DNA of 16,605 bases from Euryarchaeota archaeon UBA128. Its GTDB lineage: Archaea; Thermoplasmatota; Poseidoniia; Poseidoniales; Poseidoniaceae. How positions within the stretch are numbered: position 1 is the first letter of the stretch; every line of letters starts with the position of its first letter. This document shows, one piece after another, positions 1 to 6,698 of the stretch. Made by a program: the position numbers and the translations under genes. Location of the stretch: positions 1,960 through 18,564 of the forward strand of contig DALZ01000127.1 in the NCBI GenBank assembly GCA_002496955.1, in the 5' to 3' direction. The notes beneath the pieces are model-generated. The model saw nothing but the letters and a program-made list of their open reading frames with translations. It had not been told where the DNA came from and did no database searches.

Positions 1-17
1 TGTTCCATATCACTCAT
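1..17 (-). CDS. Start of a gene cut by the window edge, probably prefoldin beta
   Basis: Only five full codons are visible, encoding MSDME, opening with ATG at 15-17 on the minus strand. A GGTGA-like Shine-Dalgarno stretch lies just upstream, in the short gap after the pcc1 stop. The assignment to prefoldin beta, the co-chaperone that hands unfolded proteins to the thermosome, rests only on gene order: in many archaea pfdB follows pcc1 at the end of the exosome superoperon. The five residues carry no diagnostic motif. A real downstream gene is likely; its identity is inference. Confidence 0.45.
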
Positions 18-32
18 AAATCTTCACCACTT

Positions 33-293
33 CTACTCATCACCATTGGAAAAAACATTGTTGCTTACTAAACCGTCAACCATTGAATTCAATGAGTGTA
101 CGGCAATCAGCCCGCGAACCCTGGTATTCCACATTGCCCTTAAGTCCTTAGCCTTTTTTTCAACTATTTCGATAGTAAAAGAATCACTGCCAAGGTTAAT
201 ATCGCAATCTGTAACTAAAGCTGCTGCAAGTGAATTGGTATTTTCGGTATTGTTAGCCTTAACTTCGAGCAGTAGTTTCCATCCAGCGGACAT
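33..293 (-). CDS. pcc1: KEOPS complex subunit Pcc1
   Basis: Small 86-residue protein of the Pcc1/CTAG family. It is the dimerising subunit of the KEOPS complex, which makes the t6A modification at position 37 of ANN-decoding tRNAs together with Kae1, Bud32 and Cgi121. The recognisable part is the helix around residues 49-64, with KDLRAMWNTRVRGLI matching the family pattern of an Arg-Ala-x-x-Asn-[ST] helix, after two predicted beta strands (residues 6-12 and 38-44). The frame is also open to a GTG at 314 that overlaps the rpl37ae stop. I chose the ATG at 293 because GAGGG (300-304) sits six bases upstream and the shorter protein has the usual family length. It follows rpl37ae directly, the usual place for pcc1 in archaeal exosome operons. 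Confidence 0.82.
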   Translation of the reverse strand: MSAGWKLLLEVKANNTENTNSLAAALVTDCDINLGSDSFTIEIVEKKAKDLRAMWNTRVRGLIAVHSLNSMVDGLVSNNVFSNGDE

Positions 294-310
294 TTTGGTC
301 CCTCTGAATA

Positions 311-661
311 TCACTCTTCTTCTGACTCAGCTAGGCTTCTTTCGTAATCCATAGCAGCTTGCTGTGCGATGTATGCCATATCAGCAGTTGTAGCTCCTTC
401 AACAGAGCGCCGCATGATTCTACTGTTGGCATCGGAAGCTCTGGTAAATGGTTCCCAAGCGCCGCCTGCGAAAGTATAGTCACACTTGTTGCAGTGCCAA
501 ATACCGACAGATTTTCTGGTAACTTTCTGATATTGGCAGACCGGGCAAGTGTATTTTCTACTTTTCTTAGCCATCGCGGATGCGGAGTTCCTTCTTACCG
601 ATACACCGTATCTTGCACCAAATCTGGCTGTTGCTCCTGCTTTCTGGGTTCTTTTTGCCAA
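311..661 (-). CDS. rpl37ae: 50S ribosomal protein eL43 (L37Ae)
   Basis: Zinc-ribbon protein of the large ribosomal subunit, 116 residues. The N-terminus has the family signature RFGARYGVSVR (residues 13-23). The zinc site is C39-x2-C42 and C57-x2-C60, followed by FAGGAW (64-69), which matches the usual end of the family core. After about residue 85 there is an extra acidic, helical tail of about 30 residues ending in EEE; most archaeal members are about 90 residues long. The start is TTG at 659-661, directly after the rrp42 stop. It is credible because a strong GAGGAGG (670-676) lies eight bases upstream and the protein then begins exactly at the family N-terminus (MAKRTQK). It sits between rrp42 and pcc1 in the exosome superoperon. 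Confidence 0.93.
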   Translation of the reverse strand: MAKRTQKAGATARFGARYGVSVRRNSASAMAKKSRKYTCPVCQYQKVTRKSVGIWHCNKCDYTFAGGAWEPFTRASDANSRIMRRSVEGATTADMAYIAQQAAMDYERSLAESEEE

Positions 662-1447
662 TCAGTTCGCCTCCTCTTTAGCAACGATTTTTCTTAGTTC
701 AGCACACTTTTCTTGGGCGACCTCGAATATCTCTGCGAATTCTTGCGGCGTGAATACCCCTCTTAACCCCTTTTGTAGTGAGTGAAGATGTCCTTCGTCT
801 CCAATGGTAATGTGAATTCGCTCGTCACCGCCTAATTCTTCTTCCTCACAAGGGTCGTAAACATACCTCCCACCGACTCTAGTGAACGATGCCATGATCG
901 GTGTTCCGTTAACAGGTAGGGTATAATCTTCGCCAACATCAAATCGTTCTGCTGGCACAACAGCGGTTCTAAGCGCTGCGATAGCCGCCAGTCCGCAAGC
1001 ATCGAATATATTGCCTCCGTCGGACAGCACATGAATATCAATCATTACGCCCCAAACTTTCTCGCCAGGAATAATGCACAGACTGTCCATGTCTATACAA
1101 CCAGATTCACGAATTCCTCGGTCGACCACTCGGCCAAGTTCAATAGATTCTGGGGATGGCGGTCCAGGCTCGTATTTACGATGGGCGACCGGGCGTAGTT
1201 CAGCTCCACACATCAATGAGCCTTCAGACGGACGGTCTGGCCAAGGGGTTCTAATTTCAAACTTAACGCCAGCATAAACTACGGTTTTCCCCATTGTAAC
1301 CTTTGCCGATCCCTCTGCATTGTAAAGACAGTTAGTCTCTAAGTGGATGTCACGGCCCTCAAATCTGGCTCGCCCGTCAATTCTAGCATCTTGCTCAGCT
1401 AGCCTACCCAACTCTTGGCGCAATAGGTTTGGCACCAACTCAACCAT
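662..1447 (-). CDS. rrp42: Exosome complex component Rrp42 (non-catalytic RNase PH fold)
   Basis: Non-catalytic RNase PH-like subunit of the archaeal exosome hexamer ring, 261 residues. It pairs with Rrp41 and helps bind RNA and shape the active site. Visible family features are DGR near residues 24-26, EGSAKVTMGKTVVYAG (45-60), GRVVDRGIRESGCID (105-119), DGGNIFDACGLAAIAAL (143-159) and the C-terminal VGGRYVYDPCEEEE (191-204). The usual length is about 260-275 residues. The active-site aspartate cluster seen in Rrp41 is absent at the matching place, as expected for this paralogue. The ATG at 1447 overlaps the rrp41 stop (TAATG) and has GGAGGTGA six bases upstream, pointing to translational coupling. 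Confidence 0.96.
   Translation of the reverse strand: MVELVPNLLRQELGRLAEQDARIDGRARFEGRDIHLETNCLYNAEGSAKVTMGKTVVYAGVKFEIRTPWPDRPSEGSLMCGAELRPVAHRKYEPGPPSPESIELGRVVDRGIRESGCIDMDSLCIIPGEKVWGVMIDIHVLSDGGNIFDACGLAAIAALRTAVVPAERFDVGEDYTLPVNGTPIMASFTRVGGRYVYDPCEEEELGGDERIHITIGDEGHLHSLQKGLRGVFTPQEFAEIFEVAQEKCAELRKIVAKEEAN
670..676 (-). promoter_or_regulatory. Strong Shine-Dalgarno site for the TTG start of rpl37ae
   Basis: On the minus strand this reads GAGGAGG, eight bases before the TTG start at 661. It lies inside the last codons of rrp42. It decides the start, because no in-frame ATG lies near the family N-terminus and the next in-frame Met is residue 30, inside the protein. Confidence 0.75.
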
Positions 1448-2175
1448 TACTTGTCACCTCCCTGATATCGAGACTGCAGCGCTTCAACCATGATTTCATG
1501 GATTTCTTTTGCTGCTTTGAAATTATATTCCATGGCCAGGTCAAATTCTTCAGGTGATAAATCTCCGTCCATTTGAAGAAACGCTATTTCTCCAGTGTTT
1601 GGCAATATTCCTGCAGGTAAGTCTGCCTGTCCATAGTTATCCTCTGCTTTGTCTAAGTCTAAGACAACTGTATCCTCAATTTTACCTGATGCGACACCAA
1701 CAATCATGTCTCGCATCGGTATTCCGGCATCAGCAAGGGCTACAGATGCTGCGGTTATTCCGGCACATCTTGTTCCAGCCTCAGCAGCAAGGATTTCTAT
1801 TTCAACACGTATTTTTGAACGTGGATATCTCTCGACCAGGACTACTGATTCTAGAGCCTCAGCCGTAACTTTTGAGATTTCTCGGGAACGGCGATTAAAG
1901 CCCGGCCTTATTCGGTCACTTGTGGAAAACGGCGCCATGTTGTAGCGCACATCAATGACTGCCCTGTCTTGCCGCTGGATTTTTCTTGGATGTGCCTCCA
2001 TTGGCCCGTAAACTGCAGCAACAGCCACGTTCAATCCGTGGGTGACCATGGCTGAGCCATCGGCAGCTGGTAGTATCCCAGCCTGTATTGTTACAGGTCT
2101 GGATTCATCCAATTTTCTTCCATCCAATCTTAGTCCATCTTCTCGTAATAATTGTATATCTCCGTATCCGCCCAT
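1447..2175 (-). CDS. rrp41: Exosome complex catalytic component Rrp41
   Basis: Catalytic RNase PH-type subunit of the archaeal exosome, 242 residues. It degrades RNA 3' to 5' using phosphate, and can add tails in the reverse reaction. The family N-terminus LREDGLRLDGRK is at residues 10-21. The phosphate-binding GTR is at 134-136, inside AGTRCAGITAASVALADAG (133-151). The acidic cluster LDLDKAEDNYGQAD lies at 172-185, where family members carry the catalytic aspartates. All expected catalytic features are present, so the protein should be active. The ATG at 2175 overlaps the rrp4 stop (TAATG), with AGGTGA six bases upstream. The order rrp4-rrp41-rrp42 is the standard archaeal one. Confidence 0.97.
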   Translation of the reverse strand: MGGYGDIQLLREDGLRLDGRKLDESRPVTIQAGILPAADGSAMVTHGLNVAVAAVYGPMEAHPRKIQRQDRAVIDVRYNMAPFSTSDRIRPGFNRRSREISKVTAEALESVVLVERYPRSKIRVEIEILAAEAGTRCAGITAASVALADAGIPMRDMIVGVASGKIEDTVVLDLDKAEDNYGQADLPAGILPNTGEIAFLQMDGDLSPEEFDLAMEYNFKAAKEIHEIMVEALQSRYQGGDK

Positions 2176-2870
2176 TAAGCATCACCTTTGTTTACATAAT
2201 TGCTTTCGTGTTGTGACATAAGCTTGTCGAAGTCAGTCTTATGTCCATGTTTTTTTGCTATGTTGAGTGCTTCTCTTGCCCAAGAAATTCCTTGCTCGCT
2301 GCCGTCAATCCAAACTCTACCGTTCTCACCGACTATGATTCTGCAATCGCTTACATCCTTCATGCGATCGAGGTTTGAATTGTTTAAGCCACGAATTCGA
2401 TCAAGATGATTTACCGGTACTTCAACAACCGCACCTTGTGACAGTCGTCTCAATCCAACGCCCTTCATAGTCAAGACCACATTGTGGCATTCATCGACCT
2501 CTTGCACTCTTGCTAGTGCAGAGTCTCCAATGTCCATGTGCTGACGTGCATGACCGAATTCAACCTTCCATGGTGCGAGTGACATTGGCAATAGTCCTTG
2601 GAAAGAACCGTTGATGTTCATGAACCAAAGATTATTTCTGACCTCTGCTACTGTAGCAATAACCAAGTCGCCTGACCGCGGGAGATAAGGGCTATTGATT
2701 GGGTCAACAGATATGGTCCCATTAAACTCTCTAACCCATCCTAATTTGGTTGCAATAATTTCGTCATTGTGGATTATTGCGCCACTTCCAACACGCATCC
2801 CGGATAATGGCCCAATTGCCATTCCCGGGGTCACTAGGCGCTGCTCGGCGCCGCTTCGACCTTGGGACAT
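2175..2870 (-). CDS. rrp4: Exosome complex RNA-binding cap protein Rrp4
   Basis: RNA-binding cap subunit that sits on the Rrp41/Rrp42 ring and threads RNA into it, 231 residues. Domain order is an N-terminal domain (about 10-65), an S1 domain (about 66-140, with GDLVIATVAEVRNNLWFMNI at 67-86) and a KH domain (about 148-205, with IVGENGRVWIDG at 179-190). The KH domain separates Rrp4 from the other archaeal cap protein Csl4, which has a zinc ribbon instead. The N-terminal segment is somewhat diverged from the usual VVPGE motif (here LVTPGMAIG). The ATG at 2870 is preceded by GGAG about eight bases upstream. The 69 bases upstream, before the sdo1 stop, contain TTTATCAT near 2908 and could hold a weak internal promoter. 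Confidence 0.95.
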   Translation of the reverse strand: MSQGRSGAEQRLVTPGMAIGPLSGMRVGSGAIIHNDEIIATKLGWVREFNGTISVDPINSPYLPRSGDLVIATVAEVRNNLWFMNINGSFQGLLPMSLAPWKVEFGHARQHMDIGDSALARVQEVDECHNVVLTMKGVGLRRLSQGAVVEVPVNHLDRIRGLNNSNLDRMKDVSDCRIIVGENGRVWIDGSEQGISWAREALNIAKKHGHKTDFDKLMSQHESNYVNKGDA

Positions 2871-2939
2871 TTCTTTCTCTCCGCTCCGGCGACTGGCCGA
2901 CCCATGATAAACTCAACCCTTGGAATGGTGCGAATAGAA

Positions 2940-3626
2940 TTACATTTCTTTGACTTCTGTTTGTGATGAAACTTTCATAATTTGACCTATTAGTTCCCCT
3001 TTCATTCCAGCAGGTATATCGACAACACAAGCCCAAGAACCGTCTTCTAACCAACCTTCTTTTACCTGAAATGGCCGGAGTATGCGCATTGCACCACCAT
3101 AACCAGAACCAGGGACCTTGAACGCTAGTCTAATTTGTTCAAATGATAAAGGTATCAGAGGTTTAAGGATGGCAATAGCATCTTTTATTTGATGGTCTAG
3201 GTTCTTGAACGGGTCAACTGAGTAACGAGATTCCTCCAGAGCCAACTCAATTCGAGTTTTCGGGTGTGGACTCTTGGTTTTTGGGTCAACAGCCTGACTG
3301 TGGATGTGATGAACAATTTTCTGACGCATGCGTTCAACCATCGCTTTGCGCTGATTTGTTGTTAATTGTATGCTACCTTTCTCAAAAATTGTCTTGGCAA
3401 TCTCTATTATGTTTTGAGTTCCGAAGGTTCTCTCAATCGCCTCTTCGGTTGGCCGCTCACCACCCCTCGCGTCGTGGAATACTTCATCCATGGCAAAAAA
3501 GTCATCAACAGTTACACTGCTTGGATCACTCTTGAACATGTCAACTAATTCTGGGTCAACAAGTATCTCATAGCGCTTTCCGCCCTTTTCCATTCGTGCT
3601 AACACCGCATTATCTAGACTTACCAT
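2940..3626 (-). CDS. sdo1: Ribosome maturation protein SDO1/SBDS homologue
   Basis: Archaeal SBDS protein, 228 residues; the family normally runs 225-250. It acts in late maturation of the large ribosomal subunit; the eukaryotic homologue removes the anti-association factor eIF6 together with EFL1. The N-terminal SBDS fold covers about 1-90. The most diagnostic motifs are GSIQLTTNQR (84-93) and DPKTKSPHPKTRIE (114-127). The middle helical domain is about 100-165, followed by the C-terminal ferredoxin-like domain. It lies between psmA and rrp4, as in other archaeal exosome superoperons. The ATG at 3626 has GAGG seven bases upstream, and that SD sits in the loop of a potential hairpin (see 3628-3649). 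Confidence 0.96.
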   Translation of the reverse strand: MVSLDNAVLARMEKGGKRYEILVDPELVDMFKSDPSSVTVDDFFAMDEVFHDARGGERPTEEAIERTFGTQNIIEIAKTIFEKGSIQLTTNQRKAMVERMRQKIVHHIHSQAVDPKTKSPHPKTRIELALEESRYSVDPFKNLDHQIKDAIAILKPLIPLSFEQIRLAFKVPGSGYGGAMRILRPFQVKEGWLEDGSWACVVDIPAGMKGELIGQIMKVSSQTEVKEM

Positions 3627-3627
3627 G

Positions 3628-3649
3628 GTATGGCCTCAGTTGACCATAC
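3628..3649 (-). promoter_or_regulatory. Potential mRNA hairpin holding the sdo1 ribosome-binding site
   Basis: On the mRNA strand, arms GTATGG and CCATAC (perfect 6-base complement) flank a 10-base loop that contains the SD-like GAGG. The 3' arm ends one base before the ATG region. The start codon itself sits in a second palindrome, TACCATGGTA (3621-3630), which competes with the hairpin. The pairing is seen in the sequence; any role in tuning sdo1 translation relative to psmA is inference. Confidence 0.35.
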
Positions 3650-3674
3650 GGTGGGCAATTATTGACTTTGACGG

Positions 3675-4397
3675 TCACTCTTCAAGCGGTTTAAGTCTGT
3701 CAATTTGTTTGTTGACATCTTCTCTGTCTAAAAATCTGTATCCGTTTGAATCGATTACCGCAACTTCCACCGCATCTCGATTTAGTTCTGCATCATTTGC
3801 GTTCCTGAGTGCTTCTAGTCCAAGTTTCATAGCTGCATTCAAGGTTAACTTGTCTTTCCAGTTCTTCTCGAAGTATTCAATCACGGTATTTCTGCCACTA
3901 CCTATTGCTCCAGCATGGTAGGATTGGTATGCGCCACTCGGGTCTGTCTCATACAGATGGATACCGTTGTCATCGACTCCACCAATCAATAAGGCTGTTC
4001 CAAATGGGCGTGAGCCACCATATTGGGTGAAGGATTGCTTAAAATCACATATTTTCTTGACAAGGACATCAACAGGAACGGTTGCCCCGTAGGTAATTCG
4101 GTTGATTTGGGCTTCTACTCTTGAGCGGGCCACTAACTGACGTGCATCAGCCATTAGCCCAGAGGTCGCAACACCAACGTGATTGTCAATCTTGAACATT
4201 TTCTCTATTGAATCAGGAATTATTAGTCGACTTATAATACGCTTATCACAAACCAATACCACGCCATCTTTGAATTTGAGCCCAGCAGTAGTTGTTCCGC
4301 GCTTTACAGATTCTCTGGCATATTCTACCTGAAATAGCCTGCCATCTGGGCTGAAGGTTGTTATTCCGTGGTCATATCCTCTTCCGCTTGGTTGCAT
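3675..4397 (-). CDS. psmA: 20S proteasome alpha subunit
   Basis: Alpha-ring subunit of the archaeal 20S proteasome, 240 residues. It forms the gated outer rings and docks ATPases such as PAN. The family signature spans residues 7-27, with ITTFSPDGRLFQVEYA at 12-27. The frame aligns closely with the Thermoplasma alpha subunit. Lys66, inside SIEKMF, is at the position known to bind the C-terminal HbYX tail of the regulatory ATPase. It lacks the N-terminal catalytic Thr of beta subunits, as it should. The start at 4397 is supported by GGTGA four bases upstream and by the standard N-terminus with a tyrosine in GYDHG. It is the first gene of the minus-strand superoperon, so its promoter lies in 4398-4550. 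The beta subunit is not in this window. Confidence 0.98.
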   Translation of the reverse strand: MQPSGRGYDHGITTFSPDGRLFQVEYARESVKRGTTTAGLKFKDGVVLVCDKRIISRLIIPDSIEKMFKIDNHVGVATSGLMADARQLVARSRVEAQINRITYGATVPVDVLVKKICDFKQSFTQYGGSRPFGTALLIGGVDDNGIHLYETDPSGAYQSYHAGAIGSGRNTVIEYFEKNWKDKLTLNAAMKLGLEALRNANDAELNRDAVEVAVIDSNGYRFLDREDVNKQIDRLKPLEE

Positions 4398-4432
4398 TAT
4401 CTCACCATTCCTTTCCTTTAGTCGACACTTTA

Positions 4433-4454
4433 TGAGTGTAGGGGTCCTAACTCA
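4433..4454. promoter_or_regulatory. Imperfect palindrome upstream of psmA (candidate operator)
   Basis: Arms TGAGT-G-TAGG and CCTA-ACTCA flank a three-base GGT spacer, with one unpaired G in the left arm. It lies 36-57 bases upstream of the psmA start, just behind a TATA-like CATAAAG (minus strand, centred near 4431). That is where an archaeal regulator or BRE-binding factor would act. The symmetry is seen; the regulatory role is inference. Confidence 0.35.
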
Positions 4455-4483
4455 TATCATATCTTCGGTAATGTATCCACAAT

Positions 4484-4504
4484 TAGGGACCATTATAATC
4501 CCTA
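4484..4504. promoter_or_regulatory. Second dyad in the psmA/dph6 intergenic region
   Basis: Arms TAGGG and CCCTA enclose a perfect palindrome ATTATAAT (4492-4499) offset by two bases. The outer TAGG/CCTA arms repeat those of the dyad at 4433-4454, so both could bind the same protein. The central ATTATAAT could also serve as a TATA box in either direction. No function can be proven from sequence. Confidence 0.3.
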
Positions 4505-4518
4505 CGAACAGATAATCA

Positions 4519-4525
4519 ATTTATT
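4519..4525 (+). promoter_or_regulatory. TATA-like box for the dph6 gene
   Basis: AATTTATT is centred about 29 bases upstream of the ATG at 4551. No clear SD precedes that ATG. A TATA box at this distance places transcription start at or close to the ATG, as in leaderless archaeal mRNAs. Confidence 0.4.
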
Positions 4526-4550
4526 GAGCCATTAGTTTCTGGGATTGTTT

Positions 4551-5231
4551 ATGCGAGTTGCGATACTATCGTCTGGTGGAAAAGATTCTGCGGCGGCATG
4601 GTGGTGGGCTACTTGTCAGGGTTGGGATGTCAACTATCTAGTCACAGTCGTGATTAATGGTGAGGACTCGATGATGTTTCAAATACCCGGGGTTGGTGTA
4701 GTAGAATATCAGGCAAAGTTAGCGGGTATAGAGTGGCTTCCCGTTGAGACTCAAGGTGAGCAGAATAAGGAAATGCAAGACCTGGAACACGCACTTTCTA
4801 ATTTAGCCATCGACGCGTTAGTCTGCGGTGCATTACGCTCTGATTATCAGAAAAGCCGAATCGAAAGAATGTGCCATAATTTAGGTATCATTAGTTATAC
4901 ACCGTTGTGGCATCAAGCTGGATTAGGGCACATAACTGGCCTGGTAGAGAATGGGTTTGGCGTCGTCATAACTAGCGTTGCATGCGAGGGATTAGATGCC
5001 AGTTGGATTGGTAAAACCTTAGACAATGATTCGATTAAATCATTAATTGAGTTATCAAAAATTCACCGATTTAATGTCGATGGTGAAGGCGGAGAGTATG
5101 AAACTCTTGTGACATATGGGCCTCATTTTGTCGGTAAGATTACTATCGATGGAGAGGTAAAATGGTTCGGGCAAAGAGGTGAACTGGAGATAAAATCCTT
5201 TGCTACATCACTTGATTGCCGCGCGGGCTAA
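4551..5231 (+). CDS. dph6: Diphthine-ammonia ligase (Dph6-type ATP pyrophosphatase)
   Basis: Protein of 226 residues in the Dph6/MJ0570 family of PP-loop ATP pyrophosphatases. In the eukaryotic family this enzyme performs the last step of diphthamide synthesis, amidating diphthine on elongation factor 2 with ATP and ammonia; archaeal members are assigned the same role by homology. The PP-loop SGGKDS is at residues 8-13, with GALRSDYQKSRIER at 93-106 and the family hallmark DGEGGEYET at 177-185. The frame also opens two codons earlier at a TTG (4545). I chose the ATG at 4551 because it puts the PP-loop at the usual distance and fits the TATA-like box at 4519. The last 24 bases overlap purB, which converges from the other strand. 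Confidence 0.9.
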   Translation: MRVAILSSGGKDSAAAWWWATCQGWDVNYLVTVVINGEDSMMFQIPGVGVVEYQAKLAGIEWLPVETQGEQNKEMQDLEHALSNLAIDALVCGALRSDYQKSRIERMCHNLGIISYTPLWHQAGLGHITGLVENGFGVVITSVACEGLDASWIGKTLDNDSIKSLIELSKIHRFNVDGEGGEYETLVTYGPHFVGKITIDGEVKWFGQRGELEIKSFATSLDCRAG

Positions 5232-6557
5232 CGCCACCGCCTCGTCGACTATTTCTCCCGCAACACCAATGTGGTTCATCGGGTCGAACATCGCATCTAG
5301 TTCATCCGCTGAAAAGGCCGCAGCAATTTCTGGAGTTCTACTGCAGACATCAATTAATTCGATTTTTTTGTCGACTGCTTCAAATGATGCAGCTCGCAAA
5401 ATCTCGTGTGCTTCATCTCTTGGTATGCCATAATCAACAAGTTCCATCATGACTTTTTCTGCCATTACCAGTCCACGTTGTGATTTAATGTTCTCCAAAC
5501 ACCGTTCAGCGTCAACCCACATGTTTGTCAATACTTGCCGAGTTTTCACAATAACATCCTCACACAATGCTGAACCGTGCGATAGAGTGAATCTTTCGCT
5601 ACTTGAGTTTGCCAAGTCGCGTTCATGCCACAATAGTGCGTTTTCGTACGTTGGTATTATCATTGAGCGAACTATTCGTGCTAAACCAGAGGCATTTTCT
5701 GATTTTATTGGATTCTTTTTGTGCGCCATTGTCGATGAGCCAACCTGCTTTTTTACATCGAAACCCTCGCCGGCTTCTTGTAGCTCAGAGCGTTGTAAGT
5801 TGCGTATTTCTTGTAGAATCTTTTCACATGAGGCTGCTATGTTAGCCAACCATGAAACATATTCTATGTAACGATCTCGACCAACAACTTGAGTAGTTGC
5901 TAGGGGGACGCCTAATCCTAGGTGGGTCATGATTAATCGTTGCAACTCTCGTGCATTTTCACCTTGTGCGGCCCCAGTCCCAACAGCACCGAGGAATTTT
6001 CCAACGGCTATTCTTGGCGCAGCCTCATCCAACCGTATCAACTGACGACGCAACTCATCAAGCCAGACTGCCGCTTTAAGTCCGAATGTTATCGGCACCG
6101 CAGCTTGACCGTGAGTCCTCCCCAGCATCACGGTGTCACGTTCTCTCTCTGCAACATCAGCACAGACCGCAATTAGTTGACACAACTGATCTCTAAGTAG
6201 AGTTATACTATCCCTCAATTGTAAGGCGACCGCAGTATCTACAATATCGTTAGATGTGGCGCCCAAGTGAATACACCATCCAGCATCACCGGCAGCCTCA
6301 GCCATTGCTTTGGTAAGCGCCATAATATCATGTCTAGTTTCAGCTTCAATTTCTGCTACACGCTCTTTTGTGACCGACAAAGGATTTGCGATTGCCGCAA
6401 CAGCATCGTAATCCTCTTTGGTAACCTTACCAAGTTGCATGTGTGCCCAAATTAGCGCACGCTCGACTTCTAACTGTCTTTCATGCCTTCCTACTTCTGA
6501 CCAGATGTGTTTGAAATCTTTGTCACCATAGCGGTAATCAAGGGGGCAAAAGGACAT
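5208..6557 (-). CDS. purB: Adenylosuccinate lyase
   Basis: Protein of 449 residues in the fumarase/aspartase superfamily. It performs two purine steps: SAICAR to AICAR plus fumarate, and adenylosuccinate to AMP plus fumarate. Active-site regions are visible: HDIMA (76-80), HLGATSND (97-104), GRTHGQAAVPITFG with H149 (146-159), and the superfamily signature GSSTMAHKKNP (273-283) with the catalytic serine loop. That signature usually reads GSSAMPHKRNP; the Pro-to-Ala and Arg-to-Lys changes are mild. Length is normal. The ATG at 6557 has GAGGGG five bases upstream. No other purine gene is in the window. Its 3' end overlaps the dph6 gene by 24 bases, tail to tail. Confidence 0.96.
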   Translation of the reverse strand: MSFCPLDYRYGDKDFKHIWSEVGRHERQLEVERALIWAHMQLGKVTKEDYDAVAAIANPLSVTKERVAEIEAETRHDIMALTKAMAEAAGDAGWCIHLGATSNDIVDTAVALQLRDSITLLRDQLCQLIAVCADVAERERDTVMLGRTHGQAAVPITFGLKAAVWLDELRRQLIRLDEAAPRIAVGKFLGAVGTGAAQGENARELQRLIMTHLGLGVPLATTQVVGRDRYIEYVSWLANIAASCEKILQEIRNLQRSELQEAGEGFDVKKQVGSSTMAHKKNPIKSENASGLARIVRSMIIPTYENALLWHERDLANSSSERFTLSHGSALCEDVIVKTRQVLTNMWVDAERCLENIKSQRGLVMAEKVMMELVDYGIPRDEAHEILRAASFEAVDKKIELIDVCSRTPEIAAAFSADELDAMFDPMNHIGVAGEIVDEAVALARAAIK

Positions 6558-6593
6558 GATTGCCCCTCATCGACAACCTCCTATAACATTTCG

Positions 6594-6653
6594 ATTGACA
6601 AATTAGCCGGTTTGGAGTAGGTGTCAATAGGGTAAAAAGGCATATTTTGACAC
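6594..6653. promoter_or_regulatory. Three alternating TTGACA-type elements between purB and the 6699 gene
   Basis: ATTGACA (6594-6600), GTGTCAAT (6621-6628, the reverse complement motif) and TTGACAC (6647-6653) alternate in orientation with centres about 25-28 bases apart. Neighbouring pairs form perfect 7-base inverted repeats. They fill the 141-base divergent promoter region and would suit a dimeric regulator acting on purB, on the 6699 gene, or on both. The motif is short, so chance is possible. Confidence 0.35.
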
Positions 6654-6664
6654 GTTTTCCTACC

Positions 6665-6671
6665 AAAATAT
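6665..6671 (+). promoter_or_regulatory. TATA-like box for the gene at 6699
   Basis: AAAATAT is centred about 31 bases before the ATG at 6699. The only SD-like run, GGTGA, is 12 bases from the ATG, too far for good use. The arrangement fits a leaderless or nearly leaderless transcript. Confidence 0.4.
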
Positions 6672-6698
6672 CAAAATCTTTGGTGAAAAATTCCTTAC

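Noticed and set aside
294..314. GTG start of pcc1 overlapping the rpl37ae stop
   Set aside because: The ATG at 293 has GAGGG at six bases and gives normal family length; the GTG adds seven residues without a useful SD.
549..785. Plus-strand open frames across rpl37ae and rrp42
   Set aside because: They lie opposite clearly identified conserved genes and have no independent support.
2883..2905. Short GC hairpin (CGGC/GCCG, 5-base loop) between rrp4 and sdo1 as a terminator
   Set aside because: Only four base pairs and no T-run follow; the gene order argues for continued transcription.
4545..4550. TTG start two codons before the Dph6 ATG
   Set aside because: It adds only two residues and has no SD; the ATG at 4551 fits the family N-terminus and the TATA-like box.
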